Positions 44,752-56,779 of a stretch of DNA of 64,000 nucleotides are shown piece after piece. A model generated the notes under the pieces. It saw only the letters and a list, made by a program, of their open reading frames with translations, was not told where the DNA came from and searched no databases. The position numbers and the translations under genes were made by a program. The DNA comes from Riptortus pedestris (taxonomy: Eukaryota; Arthropoda; Insecta; Hemiptera; Alydidae), in contig CM032229.1 in assembly GCA_019009955.1 (NCBI GenBank), positions 192,858,501 through 192,922,500 of the forward strand, read 5' to 3'. Position 1 is the first letter of the stretch, and every line of letters begins with the position of its first letter.

Positions 44752-45255
44752 ATGCAAGAAGGTCATGATTTTATTTTCCAAAAAGATAAACCTGTTATTT
44801 ATCTCGCATTATCGAATTCCCTGATAAAGTTTTTAATCGCTTTTCCATCTTCATATCTGGTGGAAAATGGTTTCAACATAGTTGCCAATCATATAACACA
44901 CAAAATAAAAATAAACCAGCTGGACATAATTGACCGAAGAGATTTGAGATTAAACCTCGATAAATTGATTCCAAATATTATCAAAGCACCAGGTTCATCC
45001 CTCCCAATTAAAAGTGTTTATTTTTACTTATTAATTTTATTTAATACATAAATGTTTAATTTTATTTCGGTTTGTTTTAATTTCTGTTTCACCAATAAAT
45101 TACAACAATTAATAAGTGTTTTTTCTTCTACATCTCATTACGGTTAGTAATCAGTCAAAACACATTCGAAGTTGATGAATTATCTAAAATGCGATCTAAG
45201 GAGAGGTTTCCCCGAAACTGGTGGTCTATGAGGCAAAGAGGTTTCGGTAGCTCTG
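44752..45255 (+). pseudogene. hAT transposase C-terminal relic with 3' terminus
   Basis: From 44752 the frame reads through FLIAFPSSYLVENGFN and then DLRLNLDKLIPNI before a stop at about 45051. The pattern YLVE-x-GFN...DLRL is the C-terminal dimerisation region of hAT transposases (ZBED5/FAM200-like group). The rest of the transposase (BED finger, DDE core) is not present upstream. Beyond the stop, the sequence ending GAGGTTTCGGTAGCTCTG near 45255 resembles a hAT terminal repeat read outward (CAGAGCTACCGAAACCTC inward). The copy is 5'-truncated and not functional. Confidence 0.7.
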
Positions 45256-45372
45256 CCCTAGAGAGACATCCTTTATCTAGACCCCCTGATCAGAAAACAC
45301 AACCTCCTACCAAATGCTAAATCAATCAATTCATGCTTATAATCCATATTGCTAAAATATACAGGTAAAATG

Positions 45373-45377
<5 letters not shown>

Positions 45378-45407
<30 letters not shown>
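45378..45407. repeat. poly-A tract
   Basis: About 30 A in a row, possibly the tail of an unidentified retroposed sequence. Confidence 0.7.
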
Positions 45408-45408
<1 letters not shown>

Positions 45409-45491
45409 GAGATTCAGCACTTAAACAGTACTTTTTCCAACCAAAATCTTCCAAAAGTTTTAACGTTTTTACCATATTGATATATAGTTAA

Positions 45492-46630
45492 CTGGCTAAG
45501 TTACCCGGCTTCGCCCGGGAATTCATTTGAACCTAAATGATGATGGTATTTTTTTAGCAAGGCTTTACTTTGCACAATGTTTTAACAATTTCCCGTCCCT
45601 GTGTTTAGGTTATATACTTGTCGTTGCTATGGATTTGAAAAAATAACATAGATTTGAATTTATGTATCCAGGTAGGGTACCTGGTAGTTCATATTGGAAA
45701 GAATTGTTGAACATATCAATATTTCTACGCAAATTACTTCATACACTGTTTACAAAAAATGTTTACAACAAAAGTTAGTTTTAATAACACCAAGAAAACT
45801 TTTATTTGTGCTTGTTTGCCTTAAAACAAATAGAAAATGAAATATCACCAATTTTCATTTCAGGCCTCTCTCATATCCCCCACTCTCATTCGAACCTAAA
45901 ATTTTAAAATAGCTTACAATCATGGAAGAAATAATGCTAATTCACATGCCGAGTTTTGTTAGTCTGGTACAATCCTTAGTGCCCAATAAAATTGTTGGAT
46001 CCCGCTTTATTTTTAGTTTATATCTCGTTTATGCTTAGTTAAATGACGAAAGTGTATATAACAAAAGTTACTCTAAATAACACAATAAACAACTTTTGTC
46101 ATGTACATATTCGCCGAAAAACCAATAGAAAACGAAATATCGCTATTTTTAATTTCAGGCCTCCCTTATAACCCCCACTTCTGTTTGAACCTAAAAATTT
46201 TAATATAGCTTCATATAACTTCATCATGGAAGAATTAATGCAAATTGACATACTGACTTTGAGTCTTTTGTAGACTCAAGTTAGGTTGAGTCTTTTGTGC
46301 CAAATAAAATTGTTGACTTCCGTTATAGTTTTTAGTGTATAACTCATTTATACTTCGGTATATGATAAAAGTGTATAAAAAGTTACTCAAAATAAGAAAA
46401 TAAACAACTTTTGTTATGTGCTTATTTGCCAAAAAACCAATACGAAAAGTAATATCGCTATTTTTAATTTCAGGCCTCCCTCATAACTCCCACTCTTGTT
46501 CGTCTCTGAGAATATTAATATAGCCTAAAGTCTAAGTTGGGTTAGTAGTAATATTCATACAAAGTTTCATAAACTTTGGTTCAGCCGTTTATGCGTGAAA
46601 AGGTAACAGACACCAAAGCTACAAATTGCA
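45492..46630 (-). mobile_element. Helitron Hel-A, copy 4, with internal ~300-bp repeats
   Basis: The longest copy. Its 3' hairpin (CCCGGCTTCGCCCGGG as written) is at 45505-45522 and the AACGGCTGAACC-type 5' motif is near 46575-46595, inverted. Between them a unit of about 290-320 bp is repeated nearly three times. Each unit has a run reading CCCCCACT or similar (about 45877, 46169, 46486), a CATGGAAGAA block and a TTGTTATGTGC-type block. No transposase coding. Confidence 0.75.
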
Positions 46631-48007
46631 GATATCGTGTCCATGTCATGTGAAATGAAAAAGTATTGTGAAATTTTGAAAGAAAAAGTCAATATACAGG
46701 CAGAGATGGAAGGAGGGGGGAGAGAGATGAGAGATTTAGTTTGAAATATTAACTCAAGTTCATTGGGGAATTTGATATTAGAATTACATTGTTTGTAAAG
46801 CATGTATTGATTTGTGTTACTATTCGGTAAGAGGTTGTGTCTTCCTATGAGTATAGACGAAACTAGCCTAGAGAAAGGATGTGATCGACTCACTCTGCTT
46901 TTAGCTGTAACGATATTGATGAGGCATTCAAGTAAAAAGTGTTAAACATGTACCGTTTTAATAAAGTGAATTAAAGAAAATAGTGGTTATATAAACATTA
47001 GACCCTGTGCCTACGAGTGGTATTAAATGAAGAAATGAGTAGCCATTAAATATCATTAACTGGTGTACAAAATTTAATAGTGTCTTAATGATTACACCAT
47101 GCAGTATTTTTTAAAACGTCATACATATGCTTGAAAATAGCTGTATAAACATTTTTTTTATTTGTAATTCTAATTCTCAGCCACGTTTTACTTCCTTGTG
47201 TGAAGTAAAGGAAATAGTGTAATTGCAAACAATATTTGGCTTTCAGATTTCAACGGAATTATCCATTTTTACCCTCTTTGAGCCGGAATTAGACAAAAAT
47301 GATTTTTGACGGATAAACAAGACCAGTCTTTAATTTTTATCTGAATATGAGTACTATTTTTGGTGTTATCCATGCTTGAGTAACTTTTATGGTGCTAACA
47401 GAGGAAAAATTTCAAACATTGGTTCCAGTGACAGTCAGCTATTAGCCGTGGAGTGGTTTAGCCACTACCCCTGTATCATTGTAGGTAAATGGAGCACAGA
47501 CCCTCCTGCACAGCATCTCTATGAATAATATCTGTAATGCATATTTATGTGCTCACCGCGAGATGAGAATGAATAATATATAAAAGAAGTAGACAAATTC
47601 TTTATCCAGAACATAGTTGCTAGCTTGTTATAGCCATGTTTGTTATATGAATTTTGAGTAAACGTCACTTCTACAATACCTACCTGTTAGTGTAACATTT
47701 TATCATCCACATCTCCTTGGAATTTAATTCTTTTAAAAATAAATACTTACCAACAGAATAGGAACAAACCAATGAAGATATTACAAAATAAACCACAAGC
47801 TTAACTTCAATTTAACATCAATGGGCATCTGTACAAAAAATGGATGCGTTCCTAAGTATAGCATGAGAGCAGAGTCTAGGCATCGCTAGAATTAGCTTGC
47901 TATAACAAGAAAAATTATAAAGTTTAGGAGATATAGCAGAGGTTCAATGAATTATCCTTGTTGATAACCGGCAACTCATTCAAGCAGTTTCATTTTAATT
48001 TTAAAAA
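46631..48007. other. unassigned sequence
   Basis: 47185-47330 (TTCCTTGTGTGAAGTAAAGG, TTTCAGATTTCAACGGAATT) resembles a dispersed arthropod repeat I have seen but cannot name. A 108-codon minus frame (46567-46893) starts in Hel-A and lacks domains. Nothing else recognised. Confidence 0.35.
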
Positions 48008-48655
48008 GTCCGTCAAATACAGCGGCTGCAGCAACTAAGCAGATTTCCCATGTGTGCCATTTGGGTATTTGCATTTATCACTTGAAGTAAAAGTACAATG
48101 AGAGCAATATTTGGTATTCGAGCTTCAAATAAAGTGCTACATTATATAATAGCTTATTATTAGTAGAACACGATTACTGAAGGCCGAAAACTAAAAAATC
48201 CATTATTTTGAATTTTTATAATTCTCCCCTCTAAACCCCTCCTCTCCCCCCTGCCCGATCTCAGCCATTAACAAACTTGATCTTTATTTTTACATAAAAC
48301 GTTTAAATATCCCTATATTAAATATAGATGCTTAGGTTAGCCATGTGAGTTGAAGCTTTAATCTCACATTGTAAATCTAGAGTGGCAAGTTCGATTCCCG
48401 CCTGGACAAAGGAATTTATTTAGTGATGGAATTCATTAAATAAAATCCTTAGTCCTACACTGGCTAGAAAAGGGCGGCGGTAGTCTGTAGATAACCCGTC
48501 CCAATTATCCTTAGTTGCAAAAAGTGAATGTTAATAAATAATTTAAATTCAATTTAAATATCCAGTTTCGTACTGATCAAACCAAAATTTTGAACAAACC
48601 TTATTTTTGTCATCTCCTGAGTAGGATCGATGTACAGTTAAAATTTGCTTAAAAG
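48008..48655 (+). mobile_element. HPTA element split by a SINE
   Basis: 5' end AGTCCGTCAAATACAGCGG, arm, C patch, then a SINE, then a fragment of the 3' module (GAGTAGGATCGATGTACA). No palindrome. Confidence 0.7.
48313..48552 (+). repeat. tRNA-SINE with perfect target duplication
   Basis: TTTAAATATCC at 48302-48312 and 48553-48563. TTAGGTTAGCCATGTGAGTT, GGCAAGTTCGATTCCCGCC, TTAGTTGCAAAAAGTGAATG. Confidence 0.85.
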
Positions 48656-48726
48656 CATATTTTTCTTCATTAGAGTGAAGAATGTTCTGAAGCAGCTTTT
48701 CACTCCAAATCCTTTTTTATAATTAC

Positions 48727-49210
48727 CTGATTTGTGTTCATGCTTAGAATCCCCTACTTTAGTCTATTGCCAACCTTTATCCAGACCAACTGGTCCCTAG
48801 GTGGCTTGTGAGGCCCGACTGCGCCCAATTGCTCCTTAATTTCGAAGATGATTTTTTTTCAAGATATATCTATTGCAATCGTCCCTTTTACTAAGATTAA
48901 TGCTATTCTATATGGAAGTTCGTCGATATCTTGAGAAATAAGTGCTAGTCTAACTCTGGCCTCTCAGGCCGAATGCACCTTATCAATTTTACTTGTTTTA
49001 GTATAAGCTTCATTCTATTCTAATAAAAACAATATTTTACGTTCTAAATATTATATTTGGTTTACAAAGATCCTAACGAAGTCTGTCCTACCAGCGTTTT
49101 AAATTAAAATTAATTAGTTGGGTAGTGGGGGTTTAAAATATGTGAGCGACCTCTCAGGCCGGGTGCGCCTAATTTTGTTTCGTCCAGAGGTGCGCCCGAC
49201 GGAGGGTTAA
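48727..49210. mobile_element. piggyBac-like element, copy A
   Basis: The right end is CCGACGGAGGGTTAA with a sharp boundary at TTAA (49207-49210), where similarity to copy B stops. CTCTCAGGCCG followed by a TGCGCC-like block occurs twice and a variant a third time. The same motif marks the MITE at 6565. The left end has no CCC terminus, so both copies look left-truncated. Confidence 0.6.
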
Positions 49211-50250
49211 AATGTGTAACTTCATTAAATCACAGATTTATTTCCAATATTCTATAAAATTAAATTACCGAAATAAGTTTCTGTATTGATACGAATATAG
49301 GCAGAAGTAGTATTATTTTTATTTATTATGTAGAGTTCCGCAACTTTGGTGACTTGCCTCTTCTAAACATGTTAGAAAAACAAAGCAAAAACAAGTAAAC
49401 AAAATAACAAAAAATGGAACAAAAAATAATATAAAGAACAAAGCTTAGGGAACGGAGCACAAATGCAATATAGAACTAAAAACAGGTGGTAAATAAATAA
49501 ATGAAAGTTAAACTTGGTGACTTTGAAACAAAAACTATTCATAAAAACAGTCATCATTCAAATTCAAACACTTCTCACACATACACACGCACGCACACAC
49601 ATTAAAAAATTTTAAAATATGGAATTAAATATTCTCCAACTGCCCAATTGTTTTTAAATATGTCAGAATTGTGGCAATTTGTGGGCTAGCCTCAGTCAGT
49701 AGTTGGTTCAAGTCTTGTGAAATGTTTAATGAAATAGTACAGTGGAAGTAGTACTAAAGCAATGCCAGCCTTTAGACAGTAATTGTAGTAATTATTAACT
49801 TTTAAACTTAATTATTTTCTCTTTTTCGTTCCACCTGACAGAATTAACGAAGAACTGTAAGATTCTCGTCAGTTACTTGGTAATTAATGTGAAAAACTAC
49901 TTGGATCATTCCCAAAATCTTTAAACGGCCTCATCCGTCAGGATTAGTTTCCGATTCTTCTTATGAGTCCCCCTGCGACTAACTCTAATCTTAACCTATA
50001 TTACTCTTAATTTCACTTTCCTCCTGTAGACATTTCTATTTTAGAGTTGATAATATTTTCTCTTGGCAGAGGAAAAAATGTTCTATTTTGAGACGGTAGA
50101 ATTTAACCTTCATTTGTAAGTTTGGCAGGGTAGTGACAAATATTGATGGATATTCTCTCTTGCAATTTCATAGGTCTGGCAATTCAAAAATGTCCGTTTG
50201 CATAGAAGTGGTAATTTGTGGTTTTCCTAAGGTACCTAGAATTTCGGGAA
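49211..50250. other. unassigned sequence
   Basis: AT-rich with a (CA/CG) run at 49575-49602. A 61-codon minus frame is Phe/Leu-rich. No repeat match. Confidence 0.35.
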
Positions 50251-50599
50251 TAATTTATAATGAATCAGAATAATTTTTATCTCAATCAATCAATTTTAGT
50301 AGTCCAGGAATTTAAGATGAGGGGGGTGTCACAAGAACATATTTGCATCTATCTCGTATAATAAAGGACAATATTTGTTATTTAAGCTTCAAATAATATG
50401 TTTTGTAACGATCAAACAAAAATTGTGACCACTAGAGCGGTAACAAACATTATATATATATATATATATACACAGTTTTAAACGGACCTCATTTCCATCA
50501 TTTGCTAGGTAGGATCGATGGGTATTTGAAGAAAAATTTTGAAAATTGCGCCATGAGTACGACCTCAATAGCTGATTTCCCTCAAGGGAAATCTGCTAA
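50251..50599 (+). mobile_element. HPTA, internally deleted
   Basis: ATTTATAATGAATCAGAATA, ATTTTAGTAGTCC, a jump to ACGATCAAACAAAAATTGTG, short TA tract, and 3' end CTCAAGGGAAATCTGCTAA. Confidence 0.75.
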
Positions 50600-50789
50600 A
50601 AACCAGATTATCCTGTAATTATGTTGACTGGTGTATACCTGTCATTGTATAGCAAAACACCCCCCTCCCCTCCTAATCATCAGTTTTTTTTAGATATGAA
50701 TAGAGAACATATTGTGAGATGAGATCACAAGAGTACTATACCAGTAATCTGCTTAGATTACAACAGCGTTTCCTACATTCGGACTTTTG

Positions 50790-51000
50790 ATCATGGAGGG
50801 GGTTGCAGAACTATATGTCATAATCCCAAATATGAAATTTCAACATTCTAATGCTAGTTTTTAGCTATGCACATACATACATAGGTCATGCCATAGCTTG
50901 TCAAAATGAGTTCAGAGAGGATAATTACCCTCAAATCTGAAAACTACAAATTTCTGGGGTTGTAATTCTAACTTTACTTGTGTTCTTCACTATCAAAAGT
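50790..51000. repeat. probable dispersed repeat, unnamed
   Basis: GGGGTTGCAGAACTATATGT, AAATATGAAATTTCAACATT and GAGGATAATTACCCTCAAAT resemble, from memory, a repeat found across arthropod genomes. No second copy in this window; possibly the same family as 47185-47330. Confidence 0.3.
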
Positions 51001-51047
51001 GTGGTTACTCTATCCATATGGACTAAACTCAGTGCATTAATAAATAA

Positions 51048-51236
51048 TATTATTATTTTTTATTAACGTCCACTTTTTGCAACTAAGGCTAATTGGGATG
51101 GGTTATCTACAGGTTTCCACCCTTTTCTAGCCATGGTGGGACTAAGGATTTCATTTAATGAATTCCGTCACTAAATAAATTTAATTGCCCAGGCGGGAAT
51201 CGAACTCACCACTCGAGGTTTACCATGTGAGACTAA
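51048..51236 (-). repeat. tRNA-SINE (inverted pair 1, left)
   Basis: TTATTAACGTCCACTTTTTG, ACCCTTTTCTAGCCATGGTGG, inverted B box GGCGGGAATCGAACTC. tRNA head truncated after CATGTGAGA. Confidence 0.8.
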
Positions 51237-51307
51237 AATAGCAATTTCTCTATTATAAATGAAAAAATATATAGTTTACTCGTATATTATATTGGTCAAA
51301 TTATGTG

Positions 51308-51528
51308 CCTCCGGTTATGCATGTGAGTTAAAGACTTGCCCATAATCTCACATGGTAAACCTGGAGTGGCGAGTTCCATTCCCACCTTGCCAATAGGAAT
51401 TTATTTAATGAGGGGATTCATTAAATAAAATCCGTAGTCCCAACCTGACTAGAAAAGGGCGCTAACCTGAAGAGAACCCACCACAATTAGCCATATACCA
51501 AAAAATGGATGTTAATAAGTAATAAAAA
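51308..51528 (+). repeat. tRNA-SINE (inverted pair 1, right)
   Basis: CCTCCGGTTATGCATGTGAG, GGCGAGTTCCATTCCCACC, CCAAAAAATGGATGTTAATA. 71 bp from its inverted partner. Confidence 0.8.
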
Positions 51529-51892
51529 TACTACATAAAAAAGATCTGAGAGGAATTTTACTTCTCCAAATTTTAAAATGAGGTAGTTATCTTCGATGTG
51601 TAATTCCGCTGTCGACCACTTGGGGTCTCCCATCCAGAGCTCTGTGCCGCGCCTTGTTCCTTCATTACCTTCTTGACCCACGAATTTTCTTTTTAATTTT
51701 CGTCTATATATTGAAAAAATAAGTTTATTTGCACTCTGCAAATACCAATATTAAAGAAATAATTAACTCAATTTAATTTCATTAAGCCAGTAGTAAGAAG
51801 TGTAAATATGTACAACGTAACTCATGCTACTAGGACACATGTTTAAGTAAATATAAATAAATAAAAATGTATTTATAGATTTAGTTAAGTTT
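51529..51892. other. unassigned sequence
   Basis: An 84-codon minus frame (51487-51741) overlaps a SINE tail and has no domain. AT-rich. Confidence 0.35.
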
Positions 51893-52375
51893 CTGATTTG
51901 TGTTCATGCTTAGAATCCCCTACTTTAGTCTATTGCCATCCTTCATCCAGACCGACTGGTCCCTAGGTGGCTTGTGAGGCCGACTGCGCCCAATTGCTCC
52001 TTAATTTCGAAGATGATTTTTTTTCAAGATATATCTATTGCAATCGTCCCTTTTACTAAGATTAATGCTATTCTATATGGAAGTTCGTCGATATCTAGAG
52101 AGATAAGTGCTAGTCTAACTCTGGCCTCTCAGGCCGAATGCGCCTGATCAATTTTACTTGTTTTAGTATAAGCTTCATTCTATTCTAATAAAAACAATAT
52201 TTTACGTTATAAATATTATATTTGGTTTCCAAAGATCCTAGCGAAGTCTGTCCTACCAGCGTTTTAAATTAAAATTAATTAGTTGGGTAGTGGGGGTTTA
52301 AAATATGTGAGCGAACTCTCAGGCCGGGTGCGCCCGATTTTGTTTCGTCCAGAGGTGTGCCCGACGGAGGGTTAA
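51893..52375. mobile_element. piggyBac-like element, copy B
   Basis: Nearly identical over its whole length to 48727-49210 in the same orientation. Both start at CTGATTTGTGTTCATGC and end at GGGTTAA, with unrelated flanks. The few differences are point changes and one-base indels, so the copies are recent. Confidence 0.65.
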
Positions 52376-52704
52376 GACATAGAGTAAAACAGGGACTTGT
52401 AAACAGCATTATGCTACTATAAAGGGCATAATAACCTAGTTGTTGATTGCCCAAATCATATTAGTCCTAATCCTAATTTAATTTCAGTTAGAGTATATTA
52501 TATATTCTATATCAAATTATTCACAGGACTGGAAAAGCAGAGGATGAAGGTCTCCCCCTCACAGCTGTATTCCAATAATAAATAAAACCCTCCAAAATAA
52601 ACATTTTTCTAACAAACTATACTCAATATCTCAATTCTGAGATTGATTCCTGAATCAAAGTTGTTTCTGATTGTTCCTCATTACTGTTCTTATAATTTTT
52701 TTGT
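52376..52704. other. unassigned sequence
   Basis: No match or motif recognised. Confidence 0.35.
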
Positions 52705-52850
52705 TATTTCCATCCACTTTATTCTACTCTGGCTAATTGGGACGGGTTATCTACAGGGAACCATCCTTTTCTAGCCGGGGCGGGAATCGAACTCGCCACT
52801 CTAGGTTTACCATGTAGGATTAAGATCAACGCCTTAACTCACACTGATCT
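52705..52850 (-). repeat. tRNA-SINE, internal deletion (inverted pair 2, left)
   Basis: CATCCTTTTCTAGCCGGGGC joins directly to GGGAATCGAACTCGCC; the TTATTTAATGA body is missing. Confidence 0.75.
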
Positions 52851-52940
52851 TATAAATTGAATATTTATTTTAGAAAGTTTATGAAAAATATTTTCTCACA
52901 TGGTAAACTTAAAAAAAGGTTAATAAAATTTATCTCATAG

Positions 52941-53094
52941 GGCTCAGGTTGGCCATATAGTTAAATTGCTATTCTTAATGAACTTGAGTCGTGGGCTTGA
53001 TTCCCACCATGACCATAGGAATATATTTAGTAAAAAACATATTAAATAAATAAAATCCTTAGTCCAACTCTGGCTATAAATGGGTGCTGAACAT

Positions 53095-53098
<4 letters not shown>
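52941..53098 (+). repeat. tRNA-SINE, truncated (inverted pair 2, right)
   Basis: GGCTCAGGTTGGCCATATAG, GTGGGCTTGATTCCCACC, AAAATCCTTAGTCCAACTCT; passes into (TA)n at 53101-53156 instead of the usual tail. Confidence 0.75.
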
Positions 53099-53100
<2 letters not shown>

Positions 53101-53153
<53 letters not shown>

Positions 53154-53156
53154 TAA
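53101..53156. repeat. (TA)n microsatellite
   Basis: About 27 TA units directly after a truncated SINE. Confidence 0.9.
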
Positions 53157-53204
53157 TTATGCTTTATTGAATAACAAGAAATTTACAAAATAATTCATAG
53201 TGTT

Positions 53205-53395
53205 CCTTCTGTCCTCTGCAATATTACAAAAAGAAACATAAGATAAGATTTTCTATTTAACTAGAAGACTGCTTATAAATGCAATCAACTAAAAGTAGGC
53301 TGTCATATTGAAACTTAGTGAATACTTCATTTATTTTAAATATTTACCAATTAAAGTGATCTTATGAGCTAATAATATTAACAAGTACAGACTTT
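53205..53395 (+). repeat. unclassified dispersed repeat, copy 2
   Basis: Diverged counterpart of 5280-5475, in the same orientation. Followed by a short SINE 3' fragment (about 53396-53450) ending AGCATAAAGGGCACATT. Confidence 0.5.
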
Positions 53396-53467
53396 GGATA
53401 AATTGTAGATAAGCCGTCTCAATTAGGCTTAGTAGCATAAAGGGCACATTAGCAACATTCAATACAT

Positions 53468-54094
53468 GCAGATTTCCCACGTGAAGTAATACAATAGAGA
53501 AATCTGCATACTGGTAACACAATACCACACAAACGTTAATGAGAAATCTTTCAGTTAATTAAAACAAATTCCCAACTGAAACTGCTTCTGAATTTTAAGA
53601 ATAATTTATATTTTAATAACTCAAATTTTAGTAGTCCAAGAACTAAAGAAGGGGCGGGGCGGATGAACAGAACGTATTTGCATAAATCTGACAAAGTAAC
53701 GAAGGTAAAGTAAGGTTAGAAGAAGCTTCCACCTGAGCCGAGTAATGACGGAAATGGCCGATCTAATCCGAACTATACCTGACCACAGACTTCATAAAAA
53801 TGCAAATATCTCGGTTAATATTCAAGATAGAAAATAAATGTATATAACAATATTTATAGTAAATTTAATTTCCAATAAGATTGGTTCTATACACTTTTTC
53901 GATCCGATGCATAATAACGGAGATATTTTGAATTTTCTAAACTCCCCCCTCTAAACCCCCCCTCCGTCTGGTCCGATTTCAGCCATTAACGAACTTGATC
54001 TGTCTTTTTACATAAAACGGTTAAATATCGAGTTTCGTAACGATCAAACAAAAATTGCGACCGCTAGAGCGTTAGCAGACAAATATATATATAT

Positions 54095-54155
<61 letters not shown>

Positions 54156-54284
54156 TATAATTTTGAACGGACCTCATTTTTGTCATCTCCTGGGTAGGAT
54201 CGATGAACATTTGAAGAAATTTTTCGAAAATTGCGTCATGAGTACGACCTCAATAGCTGATTTCCCTTAAGGGAAATCTGCTAA
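53468..54284 (+). mobile_element. HPTA element, near full
   Basis: Begins at the arm GCAGATTTCCCACGTGAAG; the AGTCCGTC hairpin is missing. It continues through the C patch, CCGCTAGAGCG, (TA)n 54081-54158 and the terminal palindrome ending CTGCTAA. Confidence 0.85.
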
Positions 54285-55434
54285 AACCTAGTAGCTGAGC
54301 TCTTGAATGGAAGAGTTCAGCTTAGTGGCCAGAACTACCCTGATCTCCTTTACTAGTAAAATTTGTTCAAGAAATAGAAATAAGAAAAAAAAAAAGTGTT
54401 TTTAACTCAAAAAATTAAATCTTAGTATTTGAAATTTGTTTATGTGACACTTAAAGTAGCAAAGTCGGTAGTTAGCATCTGTCCTACAACTGATTAACTA
54501 GAAAAAGCTCTTGTTGTCTTAGTTCTATCTACTAAATATTGTACATCAGTTTTTTATTTGTTTGTCAATTTCTAGAATAACATATTTTGTTTTATTAAAA
54601 AGAAATGATATTTTTTTTTTTAACTTCAAAAAATATTATTGTGTAATTGTGCAGAGACCTTTTTAATTTTAAACATCTGGAGATGAATATAAAATTTTCA
54701 GTATAAAAAAAAACATAATGTGAAGGTTATGTTTCACTCATATCTAGTCAAATATTAGGCATTTTCATTTTACTCCTTATGACACAGGATTTAGTTGTAA
54801 TAAATAATGGAATAAAAGTGTTCCATTTATTGAAGTAGGAATAATTAATTAGTGCGCCCGTTTTCCTTGGACAAACCTTACAATCTCTTCATCTAATCAC
54901 AAAATATAGGTTACATGTTGTAACCTCCTCTGCCTTCAAATCATGGTTGATTGTGCTACCAGAAATGCAGAATGGTTTCAGATATGTGAGTTTGTTAGTG
55001 AATTTTTTAATAATTGTTTTAATGCGTGATCCCAGTGGTTTATTTAGACGATTAGGATTATCTTAAATACATTTTTATTTATAAGTGTATAATATAGTTT
55101 TGTTAGGCTGTGCGTTTAAGAATTCTTTTTGGATTTACTTTACTTAAAGAACACTCATCAATTTTTCGTATCAAGTGTAAACAAAATTAAGGACTGACAA
55201 CATTTTTTGAATTAGAAAAATATCTACAATGGGGGGGGGGGTTGTCAATATTGATTAAAAATAGTGTTTCGAAGTATTAGACATTTATCAGACACCCGTT
55301 GTTATAAAAGTAGGAATATACTGATTAAATGAAACTTGACACTCAATCAAACTAAATTAATGCTAATAATCAAAATTGAACAATGAAAACAGTAAACATG
55401 TACTGGGAGGGGTGTAAATTATACACAAAGAGTT
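54285..55434. other. unassigned AT-rich sequence
   Basis: GGTTACA-TGT-TGTAACC hairpin at about 54911-54927; G run 55230-55240. No ORF or repeat match. Confidence 0.35.
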
Positions 55435-56080
55435 AAAGAGAACAATAGTGTTCTAATCTAGTTTCAAGGGAACATTAATGCTCTAATCAAGTTTCAAGAG
55501 AACATTAATGCTCTAATCAAGTTTCAAGAGAACATTAATGCTCTAATCAAGTTTCAAGAGAACATTAATGCTCTAATCAAGTTTCAAGGGAACATTAATG
55601 CTCTAATCAAGTTTCAAGGGAACATTAATGCTCTAATCAAGTTTCAAGAGAACATTAATGCTCTAATCAAGTTTCAAGAGAACATTAATGCTCTAATCAA
55701 GTTTCAAGAGAACATTAATGCTCTAATCAAGTTTTAAAAGGGGGCAATAACACTGTTTTAAGAGAACAATAATGCTCTATTGAAGTTTTGATGGGAACAA
55801 TAATGCTCTTACACGTTTTACAGGACAATAATGCTATCTTCAAGTTTTGAAGGGACTATAATGATCTATTCATACTGTAAAGGAACAGAAACGCTTTCTT
55901 CAAATTTTAAGGGAACAATAATATTCTAATCAAGTTTTAAAGGAACAATAACACTGTTTTAAGGGAACTAAAATGCTCTATTCAAGTTTTAAGGGAACAA
56001 TAATGCTCTAACAAGTTTAATAAGAACAATAAACAACACTGTCTTCAAGTTTTAAGGGAATAGTAATGCTCTGCTTAATT
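55435..56080. repeat. 30-bp minisatellite with a decayed flank
   Basis: GAACATTAATGCTCTAATCA plus AGTTTCAAGA, about 10 nearly identical units in 55440-55735. Further, increasingly diverged units of altered length (GAACAATAATGCTCTATTCA) continue to about 56080. No ORF. Confidence 0.9.
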
Positions 56081-56319
56081 TTCAATTGGCCGATGTAAAC
56101 AATCATTCTCTATTTCAAAAAGTTTATTAAGTAATTGTACTTTATCTGAAGTTGACCACATTCTATTTGAAACTCACTCGAACTTGAGGCAAACAGTAAT
56201 ATTTTGAAAAAATTTCATATAAACAACTTTAGGATATTGCTTTTGTAATATTTTATACTGATATATAATGGGAGTAAATCATATCTTTCTAATTTTTTTT
56301 TTTTTTTGTAATAGATAAA

Positions 56320-56480
56320 ATATCATTGTTATTTATTAATGTGCTGTCACGGCAGGTTATCAGCCTTTTCTGGGCTGGAGTTTGCCCAAAAAAAAATTCT
56401 TATTGCCCACAAGAAATTGTACCAGTGTCTGGTAGGTTTAGCCATATTAAGGCCTAATACCATAACTCACCACTAGATGT
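56320..56480 (-). repeat. degenerate SINE-like sequence
   Basis: CAGGTTATCAGCCTTTTCTG, TTCTTATTGCCCACAAGAAATTG and ACCATAACTCACCA follow the order of the inverted SINE but with heavy change. Confidence 0.4.
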
Positions 56481-56779
56481 AAATGTAGTACAGGAAAAGG
56501 AAATTGGGAACATTTTCAAATATTTCTATTTATAGCTATATAATTACTGTTAGAACCCATGTTTTGAGCCCTTATTTAGTAATGCTTTTTATGTGATTAA
56601 ATTAAATTTGTCCTCATTTCTGCTTTTTTAAGCATTATTAGAAGTGAGGCGAAATCATGAATAGTCAAGTAGTGGGAAGCTTTTTTTAAAAAAAAACCGC
56701 CTAAACGGCTATAAATTCCATTAGTCCTATATAAACTCGGTCATATCTGAAATTACCATGCTGCAGAATTGATTATAAT

